From NCBI GenBank assembly GCA_028284445.1, contig JANQRS010000006.1:62001-126000 (forward strand): a DNA stretch of 64,000 nt. The letters are read 5' to 3'. The notes beneath the pieces are model-generated. The model saw nothing but the letters and a program-made list of their open reading frames with translations, ran no database searches and was not told where the DNA came from. Positions 61,401-64,000 of this stretch are shown piece after piece. The DNA is from Calditrichia bacterium (GTDB taxonomy: Bacteria; Calditrichota; Calditrichia; RBG-13-44-9; J075). The position numbers were made by a program, and so were the translations under genes. The first letter of the stretch is position 1. Each line of letters begins with the position of its first letter.

Positions 61401-61404
61401 AATT

Positions 61405-62751
61405 ATGCCACAAGACAAAACAGAAAAAGGTCGTTTTCCGGAATACTGGCTTTATTGGACATATCAGCTCGCAGATTTGTTGCCGGAGCAGCTTTACACC
61501 ACCGATGGACGCCGGGTGCAAATACTTGAACGTGGGGTTCAAAACCGGAATAACGGGCCGGATTTTCTTAATGCGGTCATTTATATAGATGGAGTTTGTC
61601 AGCGGGGCGACGTGGAATTCCACATTCACGCCACGGACTGGTATCGGCACGGGCATGACGAAGATGCCCGTTACCGAAATGTGATCCTGCATCTCATTTG
61701 GGATTCCCGCCGCCCCCTGTCGGCTCTTGAACAGCGTTTCCCGCACATCGAATTAAAGCATCAGTTAAGAATAGATGAGGCCGCATGGAGAGTACGCATG
61801 CGGTCATTGGAAGGTGAGGCCTCTCTGGCGTCGCCTTTACCAGCTTTGGCAAATATCGACAGCGGCCTTCTTGCTCGCCTTGCCGAGCAGCGGTTTCAGC
61901 GCAAGGCAGATCGCTTCGCAAACTGGTTGAGCTATCATTCAGCAGAAGACGTGTTGTTTATTTCATTTGCGGAGGTATTTGGCTATAAGCTGAACAAGGG
62001 GGCGTTTCGTCAGCTGCTGTGGTCATGCCCACCCTCGCAAATCCACCGCCAGGGCGGCGCCGGCCTTAACAGCCCGCTCCAGCTATGGTTATATCTCGTT
62101 CTGCGTTCCGGTTTGCTGCCGCGCTGGAGCGATCGGTTTTTGCCGAATAACGCTCAGCATACCTTTCTGATTCGAAAATCTCTGCAGGCTTTTCATGAAT
62201 CGGGGCATACAGCACTATTAAAGCAGAGCGATTGGCACTTTTCGCGGCTGCGGCCGGCAAACGCGCCACTGTGGCGATTGGCGGCTTTTTCCCAACTGCT
62301 ATTTGCATTTCGCGACCGCTCTTTGTTCAGCGAACTCCTGGAAATTGCCATGCAGCGGCTGCCGGCTGGAAACCTGTTACAGCTATGGCGCAAAAAGCTA
62401 AAGCTGCCAATGGACCGGACCTTAATCACTGTTTTTCCACTGCTTGCCCAACATCCCCCTGGTGCTGCTCATACAATAGGCGAAAGTCGTTTCCGTCACC
62501 TGGTTGTCAATGCGCTATTACCCTTATTATACATTTGGGCAGAGAAAACCGGGAACAAAGGCTTCAGGATATACTTACAATCTGTGTATGAAGAAATTCC
62601 GGGTGCGCAATCTTTTCAGCAAATAAACAGCACTATTGCAGCACTTAAAAATGAAGAATTGGCAAAACTATTGCGATCTCAAGCGTTTTATCAGCAAGGA
62701 ATTTTAGAATTCTATGCGCTCCATCAACGCCAAACACCTTTTTTCTCGTAA
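61405..62751 (+). CDS. DUF2851 family protein
   Basis: 448 residues. N-terminal region 'FPEYWLYWTYQLADLLPEQL', 'DGRRVQILERGVQNRNNGPD', 'FLNAVIYIDGVCQRGDVEFH' and 'IHATDWYRHGHDEDARYRNV' match DUF2851; the D-x-E-x-H arrangement and conserved Asp/His suggest a nuclease-like active site, but this is inference. The C-terminal half is helical. No ribosome site precedes the ATG, which lies four bases after the operator, so the message probably has a very short leader. Divergent regulation with the XRE gene suggests it is switched on by some signal. Function unknown. Confidence 0.85.
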   Translation: MPQDKTEKGRFPEYWLYWTYQLADLLPEQLYTTDGRRVQILERGVQNRNNGPDFLNAVIYIDGVCQRGDVEFHIHATDWYRHGHDEDARYRNVILHLIWDSRRPLSALEQRFPHIELKHQLRIDEAAWRVRMRSLEGEASLASPLPALANIDSGLLARLAEQRFQRKADRFANWLSYHSAEDVLFISFAEVFGYKLNKGAFRQLLWSCPPSQIHRQGGAGLNSPLQLWLYLVLRSGLLPRWSDRFLPNNAQHTFLIRKSLQAFHESGHTALLKQSDWHFSRLRPANAPLWRLAAFSQLLFAFRDRSLFSELLEIAMQRLPAGNLLQLWRKKLKLPMDRTLITVFPLLAQHPPGAAHTIGESRFRHLVVNALLPLLYIWAEKTGNKGFRIYLQSVYEEIPGAQSFQQINSTIAALKNEELAKLLRSQAFYQQGILEFYALHQRQTPFFS

Positions 62752-62958
62752 TTTGATTTCGTCTACCGTTTGAAGTCAAACCTGTGAGATTTTTCTGATT
62801 TGATGCACTCTAATCAGGTAATAAGGTAGCGGCCATTATTGCGCTAAAGTACGCAATTTTGGTGTTTATACAGAGGTGGTAAGCAGCCCTTCGGGGTTAT
62901 GCAAAAATGGTTTGACTCGATATATGGTTTTTCCGTAACATCCGGTCTAAAAAAGTAG

Positions 62959-63357
62959 ATGATGCAAGATATTTTTACACTGGCGCTCAGCCTCGTTAAG
63001 CTCATTGTGGCTGTTCTGGCCGGATGGTTAGTTGGCAGCTATCCCCTGCCGCGGAGCCAAATACAGGGTGCATCAATACATGTTTTAGCGACGACCGGTT
63101 CATGCATGCTGATGATCTTATCATCAACCGTCATGATCGGAAATGCCGGATTCATGGCAATCTTTGTTACTGTTGGCATCGGTTGCCTTTGTGGTCTTAT
63201 GATACTTGTTGAGAGAGGGTCCACGCCTGGAACAGCAACCGCTGTTTCTATCTGGGTCGCTTCAATAATTGGACTAGGGATAGGCCTGGGCCTGTTTGTC
63301 GAGAGCGTGTTCGCCACGTTGCTCGTCTACCTGGTGTTAGAGAATTTGTCAGAATAA
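62959..63357 (+). CDS. short MgtC/SapB-like membrane protein
   Basis: 132 residues with four membrane helices. 'SQIQGASIHVLATTGSCMLM', 'VTVGIGCLCGLMILVERGST', 'PGTATAVSIWVASIIGLGIG' and 'LFVESVFATLLVYLVLEN' follow the MgtC N-terminal domain pattern (the A-x2-W-x-A-x2-G signature). The soluble C-terminal ACT-like domain of MgtC proper is missing, as in the smaller SapB-type proteins. MgtC relatives modulate ATP synthase or membrane potential under stress; a role here is inference. Confidence 0.78.
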   Translation: MMQDIFTLALSLVKLIVAVLAGWLVGSYPLPRSQIQGASIHVLATTGSCMLMILSSTVMIGNAGFMAIFVTVGIGCLCGLMILVERGSTPGTATAVSIWVASIIGLGIGLGLFVESVFATLLVYLVLENLSE

Positions 63358-63552
63358 CAACTCGTATGTTATCGGGTCGATCGCATACGGGCGTACCAGC
63401 TCATTGTCACGGAACACCGCAAATTTCGTGTCTGGGACATCTAGCTGATGAGGACAATATCTCCTGTCACAGAAAATTGTTCCCTGATAGAAGTAAAAAA
63501 TAAATGTTCTCAATCAACCTCCGATAATCTTTACGGGAGAAAGGTGAACCCT

Positions 63553-63789
63553 ATGTATGATGTCTGGTACGAGTCCCCTTTTTTTCTCAACACCGTGTAC
63601 GCCATTGGTGGAGTCATATTAGGAATCTTTGCAGCACTTGTAACGTACAAGTTATTTAACCGATTTACCCATTTTCATATTGCTACTGAGCTTGAAAAGG
63701 GAAATCTAGCTGTAGGGGTTGTCGTATGTGGGATCTTCATAATGATCGGACTAATGGTAGGACTAATTATTGGATTGAGCTTCAACTAG
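63553..63789 (+). CDS. DUF350-like small membrane protein
   Basis: 78 residues from ATG 63553 (AAGGTGA upstream); a longer in-frame start at 63448 is not supported. Two membrane helices ('FFLNTVYAIGGVILGIFAAL' and 'VGVVVCGIFIMIGLMVGLII') with 'ATELEKGNLAVGVVVCGIFI' between, like the EI..GN.A.A...G pattern of DUF350/YjfL proteins. Full members often have two such modules; this one has one. Function unknown. Confidence 0.68.
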   Translation: MYDVWYESPFFLNTVYAIGGVILGIFAALVTYKLFNRFTHFHIATELEKGNLAVGVVVCGIFIMIGLMVGLIIGLSFN

Positions 63790-63863
63790 GACGCTAATCT
63801 GTTCCTGCTCGTAAGCATACGATGGCATTGCCATTATTCGGAGCTGATTTGGCGAATAATATC

Positions 63864-64000
63864 ATGAAAAGACATATATTGATACTCGTCTTCCTGGCTG
63901 CGGGTCTACTTATTTTCAGCGGGGGGTGTAAAGATACTTCCCCTCTGCCGGAAGAAGCATTCTCGTCCATTGCTGCGCCGGATTCCCTGATCCCGATGGT
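63864..64000 (+). CDS. predicted lipoprotein, 3' truncated by window edge
   Basis: Open frame of 45 codons reaching the window end. A typical lipoprotein signal: basic start (MKRH), hydrophobic core ('ILILVFLAAGLLIF') and lipobox SGGC followed by KDTSPLPEEAF. No strong ribosome site is visible. The remainder of the gene lies outside the window. Confidence 0.65.
   Translation, partial: MKRHILILVFLAAGLLIFSGGCKDTSPLPEEAFSSIAAPDSLIPM

Overview
The window is a gene-dense bacterial chromosome segment of intermediate G+C with no phage, insertion sequence, CRISPR array, rRNA or tRNA that I could find. Two secreted proteins end in the 'QNFPNPFNP...' C-terminal sorting domain of type IX secretion. Together with DUF3667 proteins, a tricorn-like S41 protease and an NhaC-type antiporter this points to the FCB superphylum, perhaps a Calditrichota/KSB1/Ignavibacteria-like lineage. 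The phylum is inference.

Region 1 (1-13.0 kb): a lipoprotein pair and a tandem pair of zinc-ribbon membrane proteins (DUF3667), then a purine-catabolism cluster. It holds both xanthine dehydrogenase subunits, the XdhC maturation factor, allantoinase, OHCU decarboxylase, 5-hydroxyisourate hydrolase and a guanine-deaminase-like enzyme. No urate oxidase is present. A tandemly duplicated outer-membrane-type gene, each copy with a near-identical 155-bp leader, and an acetyltransferase sit inside the cluster.

Region 2 (13.1-21.6 kb): a small HNH-nuclease cluster; a three-gene bacterial microcompartment shell operon (one tandem-BMC protein, two pentamer proteins) with no hexamer or cargo gene beside it; a glutaminyl cyclase; and a DinB - YCII/DGPF - ECF42-type sigma factor module with a candidate promoter for that sigma factor.

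Region 3 (21.7-41 kb): a type IX-secreted propeller protein, then an envelope-glycan or secondary-metabolite region. A left arm (membrane protein, FkbM methyltransferase, GT4) diverges from a right arm (GT4, SGNH hydrolase, GT2). After a lipoprotein comes a tightly coupled minus-strand operon: nucleotidyltransferase - two B12-type radical SAM enzymes - SAM methyltransferase - ABC exporter, with another GT4 upstream. An orphan ABC ATPase follows.

Region 4 (41-64 kb): mostly housekeeping and envelope genes: HAD phosphatase, purA, a STAS protein, secF/secD, PhoD-type phosphatase, tricorn-like protease, NhaC antiporter with a periplasmic domain, UPF0489 protein, YhcC radical SAM, secreted endonuclease I, PTS EIIA, polyprenyl synthase, an XRE regulator divergent from a DUF2851 gene across a perfect 17-bp inverted repeat, MgtC-like and DUF350 membrane proteins, and the start of a lipoprotein gene cut by the window edge.

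Two families of intergenic palindromes are scattered through the window: four copies around CCCCCCTCTATCTCC and three around CACATCCCCCTGTATCC. Their arms co-vary. The best leads are the microcompartment shell operon 3 kb from the purine genes, the radical SAM/exporter operon, and the palindrome families.
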